DNA of 64,000 nt from Armillaria gallica (Eukaryota > Basidiomycota > Agaricomycetes > Agaricales > Physalacriaceae): positions 6,014,001 through 6,078,000 of the forward strand of contig JBANDB010000001.1 of the NCBI GenBank assembly GCA_037576215.1, in the 5' to 3' direction. A model generated the notes under the pieces. The model was given only the letters and a program-made list of their open reading frames with translations. It made no database searches and was not told where the DNA came from. Of this stretch, positions 36,366 through 46,929 are shown piece after piece. Position 1 is the stretch's first letter. Each line of letters starts with the position of its first letter. Both the position numbers and the translations under genes were made by a program.

Positions 36366-36522
36366 TATTGCTGTGTTGTAATGTTTTTAAACCCTCATGG
36401 AGTACCCTAGAATGCGTGCAACTTCGACAGAGCTTCTGTGGTACCGATTTCCTGCGTCACCTTTCCTGGGACGTAAATAAAGCCTCACCTCACCGCAGTG
36501 ACTCGCTCCTTCACCTGTCTCC

Positions 36523-36576
36523 TATAGCATATTTGTTACGAGCAGGGTGCGAGGGTTCGACTCCAATGCAAGAAAT
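36523..36576 (+). repeat. SINE-like repeat, family D
   Basis: TAGCATATTTGTTACGAGCA and GAGGGTTCGACTCCAATGCA; about 230 nt 3' of DUF6535 copy 4, in the gap where copies 2, 3 and 5 have a kinase-like gene. Confidence 0.45.
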
Positions 36577-36806
36577 CACAGCCATGTACAACGGCCTTTT
36601 TGCCTGCATGCAGACCAGGCACTGAGCTAACTAGGACTGGATTTCAGTTAAATAGCATCTTTCTCCGTACTGCGGCACTACAATCCGGGAGTGAAACCCC
36701 CCATCATACCATTGAACGTGTCACGTTGGAGGGTCCAGTTGTACACTATTACGCCAATATGTGTGGATGACAGTTACTTCCTCGATATCCCAACCTATAT
36801 GATAGA

Positions 36807-39800
36807 TTACACTTGATCACCACTGCTCACTACTTCCTTGTTTGTTGTCTCTTTATCGCGATGCTGCCGAAACCGACGCCAAAGTGACAACGGCAAACGC
36901 ATGTTCATTGGTGGATTGTCCGGACGATCATCCTCATCCTGCTTGAACCCAACGCCATCCATCCCGTAGTCATCCACACACCCCCCTCGAACGAACACCT
37001 GGAAATCAACATTCCAAATAAAGAATTCAGGTACAGTATTGAGTTTCTCCAGACATTGGAGCCAGGACGGATGATTGGGAGATAGGAGAGCAAGGTGTCG
37101 AAGAACAGGGTTCGATTTGGTTTCATTGTTGCGCCAAAGGAGAAGAACACAAGCGGTGAAGAGGGTTTGAGGCTCGAAGACGTAGTCTGTGGCCTGCTGG
37201 AATATCTGCGAGTCCAATCTGTCGGGTACCAACGCAAGAAAAAATTCACGAACGATGGCTACTGTGTCGTCTATGTTAATATCTCCCCAATGAGGCGGAT
37301 CTCCCACCGAGTCAAAGAGCCGCCGGGTAACAAAATGTCCAACAGCTTGGTTTATGAAAAGGGGAGATGAGAAAAAATGAAGGGCGAGTTCAGTCGCCGG
37401 TGTAAATCGTTGAATATCTTCCTCGAAAACCACTTTATGTTTATATACACATGATTTCCATTCATCATCTTCGAAAGCAATTTGAACGAACTTTGCACCC
37501 AATTCTGGGGTACACCAGTCCTTGGGAAGGAAGCGAGGGTGATGTGATGTGGAATTGAGTACTCGGAGAAAGACGATTAAGGCGATGCAACAATCTGTAA
37601 CACATGCTGGACTATCGCCAAACTTGTCCGATGAGATCACCGCGTACAGCAGTTTTAAGACCGCATGACGATTCACATCCAAACGAAAAGAAGGGATGTT
37701 TTTGTCGATGAGCGAAAACTTGTGAACATCCAGATGAACTCCAATGTTGAGCAAAATTCGGCCGATGAAAGTGTAGCTGTAACGGTGAGGGTCGCCGTCG
37801 GAAACTTTGGGTATGTCCCAAACGGAGGGCGAGCTGGCCATTTTGAGGAGAAAACACAGCTTGGGATCCTGAGGCGGCTCAGGGAATTCACTGGTGGGAC
37901 CGAGATAGTCAATGCTACCCTGGACGTTTTGGATGTCTACATGGCCTTGGATGATGGTCTCAAAAATGCATTGGTACAGACATGTATGGATGGCCATACG
38001 AAGAGGGACCGGTTCATCCACTTGTGGAGAAGGCGAGGAGATCTTCAATGCTATCTCACGGTGCATTAAGGCTCCCAAAGTGAAGACTAATGGAGGGGGA
38101 GGAAACATAGGATGCCAAAAGGATGTAGGGATCTCATTTAAGAGCAAGGAAACATTAATACTCGGACCCAATGAGTGGAGCCAGCGAAATATTGAGGCCC
38201 ATACAATAGGCTGCAGACAAAGTTGTGACTTGCCCATCAAGGTGGAGATGACTATATATGACAACGAGTTTTTGATTGCCAACTTGGAGCCTCCGGAGAA
38301 AAGAGGAAACATGCCAACAGATTGCAGAGCTGCAAAAGTGCCATGTGGCAACTTATCCTCTACAGATTGCAGAGAAAAGAATACAACGGGTGTATTTGCA
38401 AAGCGAAAATATATGCGAAGGTAACGGCTCAACTCCCTTGCAATGAAAGGGCTATTGTTGTCATTACGCAATGATGTTAGAAGCTCGTTAATGACGGGAT
38501 TTAGCACAGATTGTTCCAATTGGGACATTAAAGAGTCCATTGAATGTTGCGTTGGAGATTCCACCTGTGATTTCAGAGAGGTGACTGACCTCAGCGGTAA
38601 TGCGCTGAGTGAGTCTACAACAATATTGCGGATGCTAGGGTTGGACGAGATCTCAAATAGCCAAGAGAGAGCGTATAAATCGATGTCATCAGCACTGAGG
38701 CCTACGGCCGCGTGTTCAGCAGCTCGTAAAGAGCGAACATGCTGTGCGAGCACCATTCCCGAGGCCTCCTTTGTGTGCCCAGTGGCCTTTTCGGTCTCCG
38801 CTTTCCCTGGGTGCCCACGATCGAAGAAGTGAGAGATAATCCAGCCACGGAGTCGATTGGCATAAGCATATATCGGGAACATGTACTGCACCAATGGGGT
38901 CCTGTAAGGGCATGATGGATATATGATAGGCAGGAAGTTCGTGATGAAGTATGCTGCAAATGATATGAATGCGATCGATCCGACAGCTGATGCAATTGGT
39001 ACGCGTAGAGGGATAAGGAAAAGAACTAAACCTGCGAGGAAGACACCAAGTGATAGGCTCATAAGGACAGGTAGCATCCCGATAATGAGGTCGACACCCC
39101 ATTGCTCTAGCCCCATGTATCGGAAATGACGCACACGACATCTGTCGCGTGGTGTCCCAGATGGGACCGACATATACTGATGGATCCATTGCTTCGTCAA
39201 AACAGCGAACAGCACAGTAGCGAGACTGAGCGAGAGGCTGACGAACCAAAGGCCATTCACCCATGAATCGGATGTTGTGGGATGAAAATCCGAGAACGGA
39301 GTAAGGCCTGAACGGGGAACGTCGTTCACAGAGGAACCGTTGCCTGCCGCCTGCTGAACATTGATCAGCTCAAACAAAAGTGACGCAGTGATCATGCTAT
39401 TGTCGACCTGGAGGCTCTGTGAGGTCTGCGCAACAAATGTGGTGACCACTGCAGAGAAAAGACCCGCCTAATCATCAACATCTATTAATGATGGTGGGAA
39501 ATTTTTTGACGTGGCACTCACGAAAACTAGGAGAACATCTAATCCATCTTGCCATCCCTCTACCCTCTCTATATCATAGGCGAGACACTCCTCCAGATAT
39601 GTTCTCCATACCCTGGCAAGGGGTCCTAACTCCTCGTGTTCCTTATCGTCCGGAAATTTCTCTTCGTAGTTGAATGGATCATTTCCTTCACTCGTAATGA
39701 GATGTATGGCAAATCCCTGCAATGAATTTTCACACCTTTCACTATATATTCACGATGCTGGATACCCATCATACCGCGGGTTGATTTTCGTCGTCGCCGT

Positions 39801-39964
39801 GAGAAATAGGCAGTCAAATTCTCGACTAGCTGCTGAATTTTATTCTCCAGCTGGGAATCATCTTCTGAGTCGTCAGGTGTCTCTGTATGGGTCTCATTTC
39901 GAGCACTGGAAGAGCTTTGTGAGTCTTCATCGTCGGTGCTTTGCGCGGAATTGATTGAAGGCAT
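36807..39964 (-). CDS. DUF6535 domain membrane protein, copy 4 (intact)
   Basis: Exons 39964-39736, 39685-39522 and 39467-36807 join in frame to 1017 aa. Leader (STDDEDSQSSSSARNET), DUF6535 region with LLVF-AGLFSAVVTTF, KQWIHQY and four hydrophobic segments, and the long C-terminal part all follow copy 2. It is 11 aa shorter, from small in-frame indels. Its upstream region is cut by the large KDZ-type insertion 80 nt 5' of the ATG, so the promoter that copy 3 still has is now some 16 kb away. Expression may be lost or driven from the element's end. The kinase-like partner is missing on its 3' side. Confidence 0.9.
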
Positions 39965-40042
39965 GGCTTTCGAGGGAGGAGAGGAAAGAGTCAGCTAGGT
40001 GCCGTGACGCCCGGTCACGACCATTTCTCTACCTGATCAGCT

Positions 40043-40049
40043 GATGATG
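40043..40049 (+). repeat. Target-site duplication of KDZ-type element, left
   Basis: GATGATG, repeated at 56198-56204. Copy 3's intact upstream region reads AGCTGATGATGCTGCTGTCC across this point. Confidence 0.6.
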
Positions 40050-40089
40050 CAACCCTTAGTGTCCAGAATTTGTACTTTTCACGGTAGTT

Positions 40090-40548
40090 GTGGTGCAAGC
40101 CACTTTGCAAATTTTCCAGTACCTACTGTGGGCAGTACACTTTGTACATTACCATAGACACAGAATCTGTACAGTTTGCGAAAGCATTGATGGCTTTGTC
40201 AGCATGTGTGTATTTGTTTGCCCTTCCCCGCCGCGCTTTCTTATCATCGTGTCCTACAGCCATGACAGTGGTGAAGCTTCCCCCGATGCCTACCTGTTAC
40301 AGACTACCGAGAAATTCGAGATCCAAGGCATAGATGGAATCTCAGATTCAACGTTCAGGAACAGCTCAAACAGTCCGGTCTGGCTGCAGAAACGAACCTG
40401 GTTTACTTCTCGTTGTGGATTGTCTCACGTGGCAGCACTGTCTATCTCCCCTGATGACGACTATGATGACTTCTCCACCATCACAGATGACAGTGGCGCC
40501 CACCCATACCCTGCGACCCCTCCCCGCCCCTCTCCTCCATCCCAGTAA
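40090..40548 (+). CDS. Uncertain 152-codon ORF inside the KDZ element
   Basis: It has a Pro/Ser/Asp-rich C-terminal part (SISPDDDYDDFSTITDDSG) and no family resemblance. Its start lies within the inverted terminus, and an overlapping frame (40334-40651) is equally open, so this may be chance. Confidence 0.2.
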   Translation: MVQATLQIFQYLLWAVHFVHYHRHRICTVCESIDGFVSMCVFVCPSPPRFLIIVSYSHDSGEASPDAYLLQTTEKFEIQGIDGISDSTFRNSSNSPVWLQKRTWFTSRCGLSHVAALSISPDDDYDDFSTITDDSGAHPYPATPPRPSPPSQ

Positions 40549-40689
40549 CGCCCTTGAATGCCACAACTATGCCATGCTCTCCGACGGTGCATACCCCTGC
40601 ATTTTGCTCATTACAATTGCATTAGTTTTTTTTATTGCTGAAATATTCTGAATATACGTACAAGAAGTTTATATTTACTCCTGTTATAA

Positions 40690-40770
40690 TGGTCTGATGG
40701 TGTAGTGGCTAAGTCCTGTGTTTGTGAATGATATAAATTCTGATTGGTGAGTTTGAGTCTTGAGCAGTGT
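40690..40770 (+). repeat. tRNA-like sequence in the KDZ element
   Basis: TGATGGTGTAGTGGCTAAG resembles an A-box and GGTGAGTTTGAGTCTTGAG a decayed B-box, about 45 nt apart. No convincing acceptor stem; a decayed tRNA or SINE. Confidence 0.35.
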
Positions 40771-41058
40771 ATTTTTTTTTGAAATCTGCAATCCAGACTA
40801 TGGCCGACGAATCCTCTGATAATTGATCATCTTCAATTCTAATAAGGCGGCTCTAAGATTCGGAATTTTCCCTGATATCAGTTATTCCGGTTTTCCGTTG
40901 TTTCAATCAAGATATAGTAATCGTTGGGCACCCATCCTCGTCGACTTCTTGGCTGGTAACTTCGAGAGAGGTCTTCGCTCGACGCACTCCTGGTGCAATA
41001 CCAAGAATATTACTAGTTCTTTATTTACATCAGTAACAAAAACAATCGGAAGTACACT

Positions 41059-43680
41059 TTATTGAATACAACGCTTTCCAGGTACGGTGGCATGGAGGAG
41101 GGTGTCAAACATATTACTGACGTCTTTTACCAGTGCATGCCATTGTGATGAATTATCCAAATTCTTTCTCCACCAGAAAAGACCAAATATTACCGTGACG
41201 ATCCCGTTCTGACCTCCTTTGCACAGACATGCAAACGATTTGTCGTACTTGGGTAGCGGCAGCCCCTCTACACTCTGCCTCCAGGTTGGTTGGATCGAAT
41301 TCCACCATGTCACCATAGAATTACCAAATTGATCGATATCATTGATAGAGAGAAGATCGCTAAACGAGCGAACACCGTCCAGCCATATAGCCAAAACCCT
41401 TGGCCGGTTTTTAGGTACCTGTAATTTTCCCTTTGATAAAAATGAATGAGATATAGGTATAGTTAAGGACTCGAACAACGCACTGAGGTCTTCTCTTTAC
41501 TCAACATGGTCTCCAAGGAACTCCACCTATCCAGCATGTTCGCCCAATCGTTGCCGAATGTGGGATCCTGCATTGAAGCAAGACTTTGCAGTTGCCAAAC
41601 AGGGGTGCGCTGTTTGCTGCCAACGAGAGTTTTCACTTCTCTAGGGCCAGGTGGTTTACGGTTTCGGGCTCGCCGGGGGATCACAGGTGCTGGTGCCTGT
41701 TCAGCTGATCTTTTCGAAAGGCTGTGAGGACGAACTTCCACCGATGCTTGGTTGGATTGGGTGGGCTCTTGTAGTTGGTTTTTTGTTGCAAGATCCGATG
41801 TCGTCTCGATCTCTGACATTGCTGTATCCTCGGATTGCGTGGTGGCGGAGGGAAAGAAGGATGCGGCAGATGAAGTAGATGGTGTTGAAGGAAATGCCAT
41901 GAAAGGCCTACTAGATTTGTTTTGTAATGAAGTGTAGTTTGAATGTGTGGGATTGGGCAAGGAAGGGCCAGGTGAAATATGATTATAATTGTTCCAGGAG
42001 AAGGAATGCGACCAAATGTTGTCACTACTCGACGGTGTTGATATATTTGGTTGAAGCTCGCTGATAACGGGGAACGAATTGTTTTGTAGAAGCTGAAGGA
42101 CGGTAGGATCGCGATATACCGGGTTTCCTTGGGGGGATTGAAAGGACAAGGTGCCGTTTTGAAAGCTATTTTGAGACAATGGATTGTGCATGGAATCATC
42201 GCTAGGGATAGATGATTGGCTGGTATTCCAGGTGGCAAGGAGCAGGTCTATGTCACTGTCAGAACCTGATAGAAAGGGAAAGTCGGGGAGTCGATTCTGC
42301 AAGAGAAGGGGAAGGGGCTCATCAGGTAAGGGCTCGTCCATGGTATCCAAAAATGATTTTCCCTGAGGAGGCTCATCAGGAAGGGGCTCGTCAGGCAGTA
42401 ACTTGTTCACAGGAGGCAAGTCGTCATTGCCTGCCATTTCTGGAACGTCACGTGCCACAGTATCAACATCCATTGACGATGACAAGGCAATGGATTCCTC
42501 CAGCTTCTGTTGCTGTGCTTTCACTCCTGTATACACTCGCCATCAGAACTCAGAAACAGCGGAATCAAGTAAAATATGATGTACATTCCACGTTTCGCAT
42601 GTGAGCGAGCAGAGGGCCGCTATAATATGTGTCAGCTTGGCATGTGTCCCCTGCCAAACCTCCCAGTACCAGACCTATGGCTGCATCTCTGTCGAAAGTT
42701 TCAAAGAACTTTGCGCCGGACGCGATACTCGTGCCATATTCCCAGCTGTGCTATATTCAGGTCTTTATCTTGTCAACTATACTGTGGACTCACCTGCAGC
42801 TTTGCAGCTTTCCACTACTTGGCTCAATTCCAGCACCAATAACGAGGAATCCCCAATCCGTTATTACCCCACACAGCCCAAATATTTTATCAAATTCCAC
42901 CCCCAAAGATTCGATCACCCTAAACTGCAGTAAGAACCATATCATCAACATGAATACAATAACTCACTGTTGTTTCTGCTCGGCAGATAAATCTATCTCA
43001 TCGTAGCGATGAGCTTTGGCTGTTGCAACTTGCTTTTTCTGTTCCAGCTGTATGGTCATGATCTCAGCCCTGACCTCTGGTGTCGCCTTCTTCCACTCTG
43101 CTCGTGTCATCTTAGAGATAAGGCCGATGTCATTGGGTGACTTTCCCGTTCTTGCTGCTTCAGCTTCGACTTTTGAACGGATTTCTGACTTGTAGAGCTC
43201 ACGCGAGAAGACGTGCTGTGGCTGTGGAGCACGTTTCTTCTCAATATCTGTTTTCAGTACAGATTTGAGGCCCTTGCCACTACTCATATGCCTTTCATTG
43301 TTGGGAAACCACTGCTTAACTCGCTAATATATGGTGCTTAGAACACAATGGAATAGAGACCGTTGGAAACTCACCACATGCAGAGCCTCAAGTTTCACAC
43401 CGAATATATCCCTCATCTCCGGCGTAAGAATGACCAGCTCGCACCCATCGAGAGCTAAACCTGGGCCAAGATCAAGAAACCCCTCATTCATTCTTGGAAA
43501 AGGTGCGTCTTCGGGAGAATTCTTGATGCCGACAAGGTGAAGTGCTATCTTTCTGGCGGTTCCCATATAGTCTATGAATATTAACTCCCACACAGGTGGC
43601 CAGCGGTGCATAAAAAGGTTTGCGACCATTCCAAAGAACATATGCGCCTCCCCTTCCATCGAAGCTTCGATATGAGACAT
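41059..43680 (-). CDS. KDZ-associated accessory protein, multi-exon
   Basis: Well-supported junctions, right to left: exon to 43374 (WPPVWELIFIDYMGTARKIA...EALHV), exon 43311-42968 (HMSSGKGLKSV..., VFSRELYKSEIRSKVEAEA, TRAEWKKATPEVRAEI), exon 42919-42794 (VIESLGVEFDKIFGLCGVITDWGFLVIGAG), an exon near 42735-42600 (SWEYGTSIASGAKFFETF), a long exon from about 42528 to 41484 rich in repeated DEPLPDEP and in Ser/Pro/Asn, and the last exon 41418-41059 (VPKNRPRVLAIWLDG, WWNSIQPTWR, CKGGQNGIVTVIFGLFWW). The last block, W..LQP.WR followed by L..GG.NG...V..L.WW, is one I associate with large agaricomycete KDZ-linked proteins. More 5' exons likely extend to about 44000. Role unknown; possibly DNA binding, given the basic helical middle part. 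Confidence 0.6.
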
Positions 43681-44229
43681 TCATCGGCGGCAGAGAAATT
43701 GGGTCATAGGCCAGCAAGTCCACCTACTGTTCATATTTTTCTCGTCTGGGCCCGGTTCCTCGTCGTCCCAAGCTCCGTGCCCCATGTCGTTTTTCCATAT
43801 GGGGTTCCGGAAAGAAAATTCTTTCCCTACGATGCTCAGCTTTCATTCTCAAACGAAGGCAATATTCACGTACCACCGCCATAGTACAGGTCGTCCGCAA
43901 GTTCGCGATTGGCTTTTGCATCTCATTTTCATATCTCCACATTAGCAACTCGAGCATATCAGACGCCTTTTGGCTTGGTGACCTTTGTTTGTCTTGCCAT
44001 TGTAAGGAATCTGCATCGTTAACATCAGTTTTGGCTCCAAGGCTATCGCATTCACATATGGTGAGTCAAATATGGTCTGACAAAACTTGGTTTGATGGCA
44101 GGAGTAGGATTCGAAGTTAAAAAAAATACAGGCGCATAGTTCCATTTTGCGTAATCAGTGTGAACAATGCGAACATCGGCCACATGGTGACATATAAAGT
44201 GCCAACGACATGTACAGAATGTCAAAAAT

Positions 44230-44333
44230 ACGACAATGTACAAAGTTGCAACACTACAATAATGTGCAAAGTTTCAAGACTACGATAATGTACAAAGTTG
44301 CAAAAACACGATAATGTACAAAGTCGCGTATGA
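44230..44333 (+). repeat. Four tandem 26-bp repeats
   Basis: Units at 44230-44255, 44256-44281, 44282-44307 and 44308-44333 share ATAATGTACAAAGTTGCAA. The array lies about 60 bp before a TATA-like box. Its core is the complement of the ACTTTGTACATT motif seen elsewhere in the element. Confidence 0.9.
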
Positions 44334-44392
44334 GCTGTCAACGCAAATTACGAAATGTCTTTCTCAACTTTGTAAAGTCCCCTTCCCTTCGT

Positions 44393-44402
44393 CATATAAA
44401 AG
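44393..44402 (+). promoter_or_regulatory. TATA-like box of the viroplasmin-domain gene
   Basis: CATATAAAAG, 69 nt upstream of the ATG at 44471 and just after the 26-bp repeats. Confidence 0.5.
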
Positions 44403-44470
44403 CTCTCAAACTAAGCCAACGTTACTCGTCCAGTTCTTCTTCAAATCACCCACCAACAGCCAACAAAACA

Positions 44471-45296
44471 ATGAACCAATTCTCACTCGAACAACTTGCC
44501 GCAGCTCTCTCGGCGCTCGGCATCTCTGTTCCGGATGGTAAGTTTGTCTAGCCTCATGCCGCTTCCATTACTCACTTTCTGTACAGTCGTAGTCGGGCCC
44601 GCTTTGCACACGCACGCCTCTGCAGATACGGCGGCAGGCCCACTGCTCACCTTTCATTGCAGCCAATGCGCTTTCCCCAATGCAGTCTCTTTCTCAGCAG
44701 TCCCAACGTTAATGGGTATCCCGCTTCCAAGCTCGAGGTCTGGAGGCTGCCCGGTCCTGCGTGCGTCTGACTGAGTGCCAAGTGCCCCTACCATGACCAC
44801 ACCTTACACTCACGCTCAGGCTGCAGCTCCTGCTCCCATCACCCATGCTCCCGTCACTCCTGCTACTGTTGCTCCTGCTCCTGCTCCCACTCCTATCGTC
44901 CATGCTCCCATTGCTCCTGCTCCCATCGTCCCCGTGCCCATCGTCCACGCTTCCGTCGCTCCTGCTCTCGTCCACACTCCCGTCGCTCCTGCTCCCATCG
45001 TCCATACTCCCATCACTCCTGCTCCTGGTCTGTCTCAGTCAGCACCTGTAGCTGCAACGGTGGGTCCTGATGGGCCATGGTATGTGGTTTCTAAGGGCCA
45101 TGCCGTTGGTATATACCAGGGATGGTACATTATTTCTTCCTTAATATCGGGCCTCTATTGACATTCTCGCAGGCAAAATGTTAGTAGCTTGGTAACCGGG
45201 GTGGGAAGGGCATGCTTCTTTCGTTGTGGTACTCGTGCTGCAGCCCAGGCTGCATTTGATGAGGCGCTTGCCACTGGTGCAGTTGAAATTCTCTGA
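44471..45296 (+). CDS. RNase H1 N-terminal / viroplasmin-like domain protein
   Basis: Exon 1 (44471-44537) encodes MNQFSLEQLAAALSALGISVPD. Intron 44538-44586. A later exon ends at 45124, intron 45125-45172, last exon 45173-45296. The middle is a Pro/Ala/Val/Thr-rich repeat. The C-terminal domain, WYVVSKGHAVGIYQGW-QNVSSLVTGVG followed by CGTRAAAQAAFDEAL, fits the small RNase H1 N-terminal hybrid-binding fold also found in caulimovirus viroplasmin; the exon junction falls inside it and restores the pattern exactly. A TGA at 44772-44774 lies in the frame shared by both sides: either an unseen intron removes it or the gene is interrupted. No RNase H catalytic domain is present. Likely a KDZ accessory protein binding nucleic acid hybrids (inference). 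Confidence 0.6.
44815..45030 (+). repeat. Pro/Ala-rich coding minisatellite
   Basis: Degenerate repeats around GCTCCTGCTCCCATCGTCCA, mostly multiples of three, encoding runs of APAPIVHAP and TPVAPAP. Length is expected to vary between isolates. Confidence 0.7.
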
Positions 45297-45299
45297 TTC

Positions 45300-46090
45300 C
45301 ACATCGTCCATTCACAATATTTCTTGGTCTTTTACTGTTGTGTTTCTCATGTCGATCATCATTGGGAGTAGTGCCTATTTCCTTACATACCACTGATTCA
45401 TACATACAACACAGTGTCCACTCGTTTACCTATCTCTTTTCCATCATGTCGATCCACACGCTCATTAAAGATCTGTTTGTTTACTGTTTTATAAGTTATT
45501 GTCATCTGTATGTGCTTGATACAAATATAGCAGTTGGCCAAAAAAATACCGTGTGATCACCAGTTTTTGACGCATGTCTATGAGTCTGGAAGGGATAATA
45601 TATCTTGTTTTGTTTTGTTTGCAGCGGGTTTATGAGATACTTGCGAACTTGTGGTCTTCAAGTTGATGTGCGACATGTTATCAGAGTTTAAAAAATGGTG
45701 CCTGCTGCGACGCGCTATCATGCACCCTCAGCTTAGCTGAGCGCGACGAAGTTGCCTGAGTTTCACCTTCAGTGCTGAGAAGCTCTGTTCAAAAATCTCT
45801 GCCCCTTTTGTTTAAAAGCTGATGCCGCTGTTTATAGCCCATAAAATAAAAGGCTTATCTCTCCATTAAGTGTTTCTTTCTCTCTGTCCTGCTTTCTCCT
45901 CTGACTTAGATTCCTCATCATAGATTCATCCTCGTTTGCTTTTCTATGTAGTAAAGACACTACTGATGATGCCTGGCAGCATACATTCATACCAGCCTTG
46001 TCGGTAATAACAGGATCACCAAAGCAGCTTTGAAGCAGCTAGCAGGCTGGCAATGGTTTGAACAAATAATGCTGTTTCGGTCATCCTTGC
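45300..46090. other. No gene seen
   Basis: AT-rich, with 3' flanking sequence of the viroplasmin-domain gene; no supported exons. Confidence 0.4.
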
Positions 46091-46091
46091 A

Positions 46092-46665
46092 GGATAGGAG
46101 TACCACAACCCTTTACAAACTTCAGATACACTGCGTACGTCTGCTGTCATTCAACTAGAGTGGGGCACTAGCTAACTCACACTTCAGCTATCATTGCTGT
46201 ACCTGGAATCGGTAGGCCTCTGGGAGTCTGTTTGGACCCAAGTGGGCTTAGCGTTGGGATTGGCCCAGGAAGTTGGAGCGCATATGCATCACAGTAACCC
46301 TCCAAATGCTAGAGATGAACTATGGAAACGCGCATTTTGGTATATCGTTTTTCACTTGCATCCTGGATCGCTTTAATCGTTCGGTAGGGTCCTCATGTTC
46401 CTGGACATATCATTAGCATGTCTTCAGGGGCACGCCATCACTCTACACTACGAAGAGTAAGCACTGATCTTTCCCTCTGTGTCTGTTATAAACACCTATC
46501 CTCAGCTTTGATCTCGACTTCCCACTGGAATGCGATGACACCTTTTGGGACCATCCAGATCTGGCACAGAATTTCACTCAACCATCTGAGCAACCCAGCG
46601 AGATTTCCTTTTTCGTGTATCTGTTGAAATTGGTGAATATAATGAGCTACATCAAAGATATCATT
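46092..46665 (+). pseudogene. Fungal-specific transcription factor domain, fragment
   Basis: Exons 46092-46134, 46188-46339, 46388-46456 and 46506-46665 join with GT-AG introns in consistent phase. The product, TLYKLQIHC-LSLLYLES...VWTQVGLALGLAQEVGAH...DELWKRAFW-VLMFLDISLAC...HYEDFDLDFPLECDDTFWDHPD...FFVYLLKL, follows the central part of the Fungal_trans domain (PF04082) of Zn2Cys6 regulators in the right order. The GRPCAIQ stretch expected after the VLMFLD region is changed to LQGHAITLHY. No Zn2Cys6 cluster precedes it and no continuation is seen after 46665, so it is a captured or decayed piece of a host regulator inside the element. Confidence 0.7.
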
Positions 46666-46826
46666 GTACGTGGATGTTCCTACAATGGGTCGGGATGCTG
46701 ATTGCCATCTATATATCTCCTAGCTAGGCTGTGTGTATCACCCGAAAATACGATTGCATACGTACCAATGCCATGTGCATTAACTATGCAAGCAAAATGC
46801 TTGGTCTTGTGAATCATGAATATGCC

Positions 46827-46918
46827 ACTTTGTACATTCTCGTATTGGTGAGCTTCCTTTATGTCACTTTGTACATGCTGACTTTGTACAGTAAAGTCTC
46901 ATACTGTACAGGTACCAA
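46827..46918 (+). repeat. Cluster of TTTGTACA motifs
   Basis: ACTTTGTACATT at 46827, ACTTTGTACAT at 46866, ACTTTGTACAG at 46881 and ACTGTACAG at 46912. No gene start is evident next to it. Confidence 0.6.
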
Positions 46919-46929
46919 TTCATCTGCTG

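Noticed and set aside
40690..40770. tRNA gene candidate
   Set aside because: A-box is fair but the B-box (GAGTTTGAGTCTTG) is mutated and stems do not pair convincingly.
44230..44333. CRISPR-like array
   Set aside because: Head-to-tail repeats without spacers, in a fungal genome.
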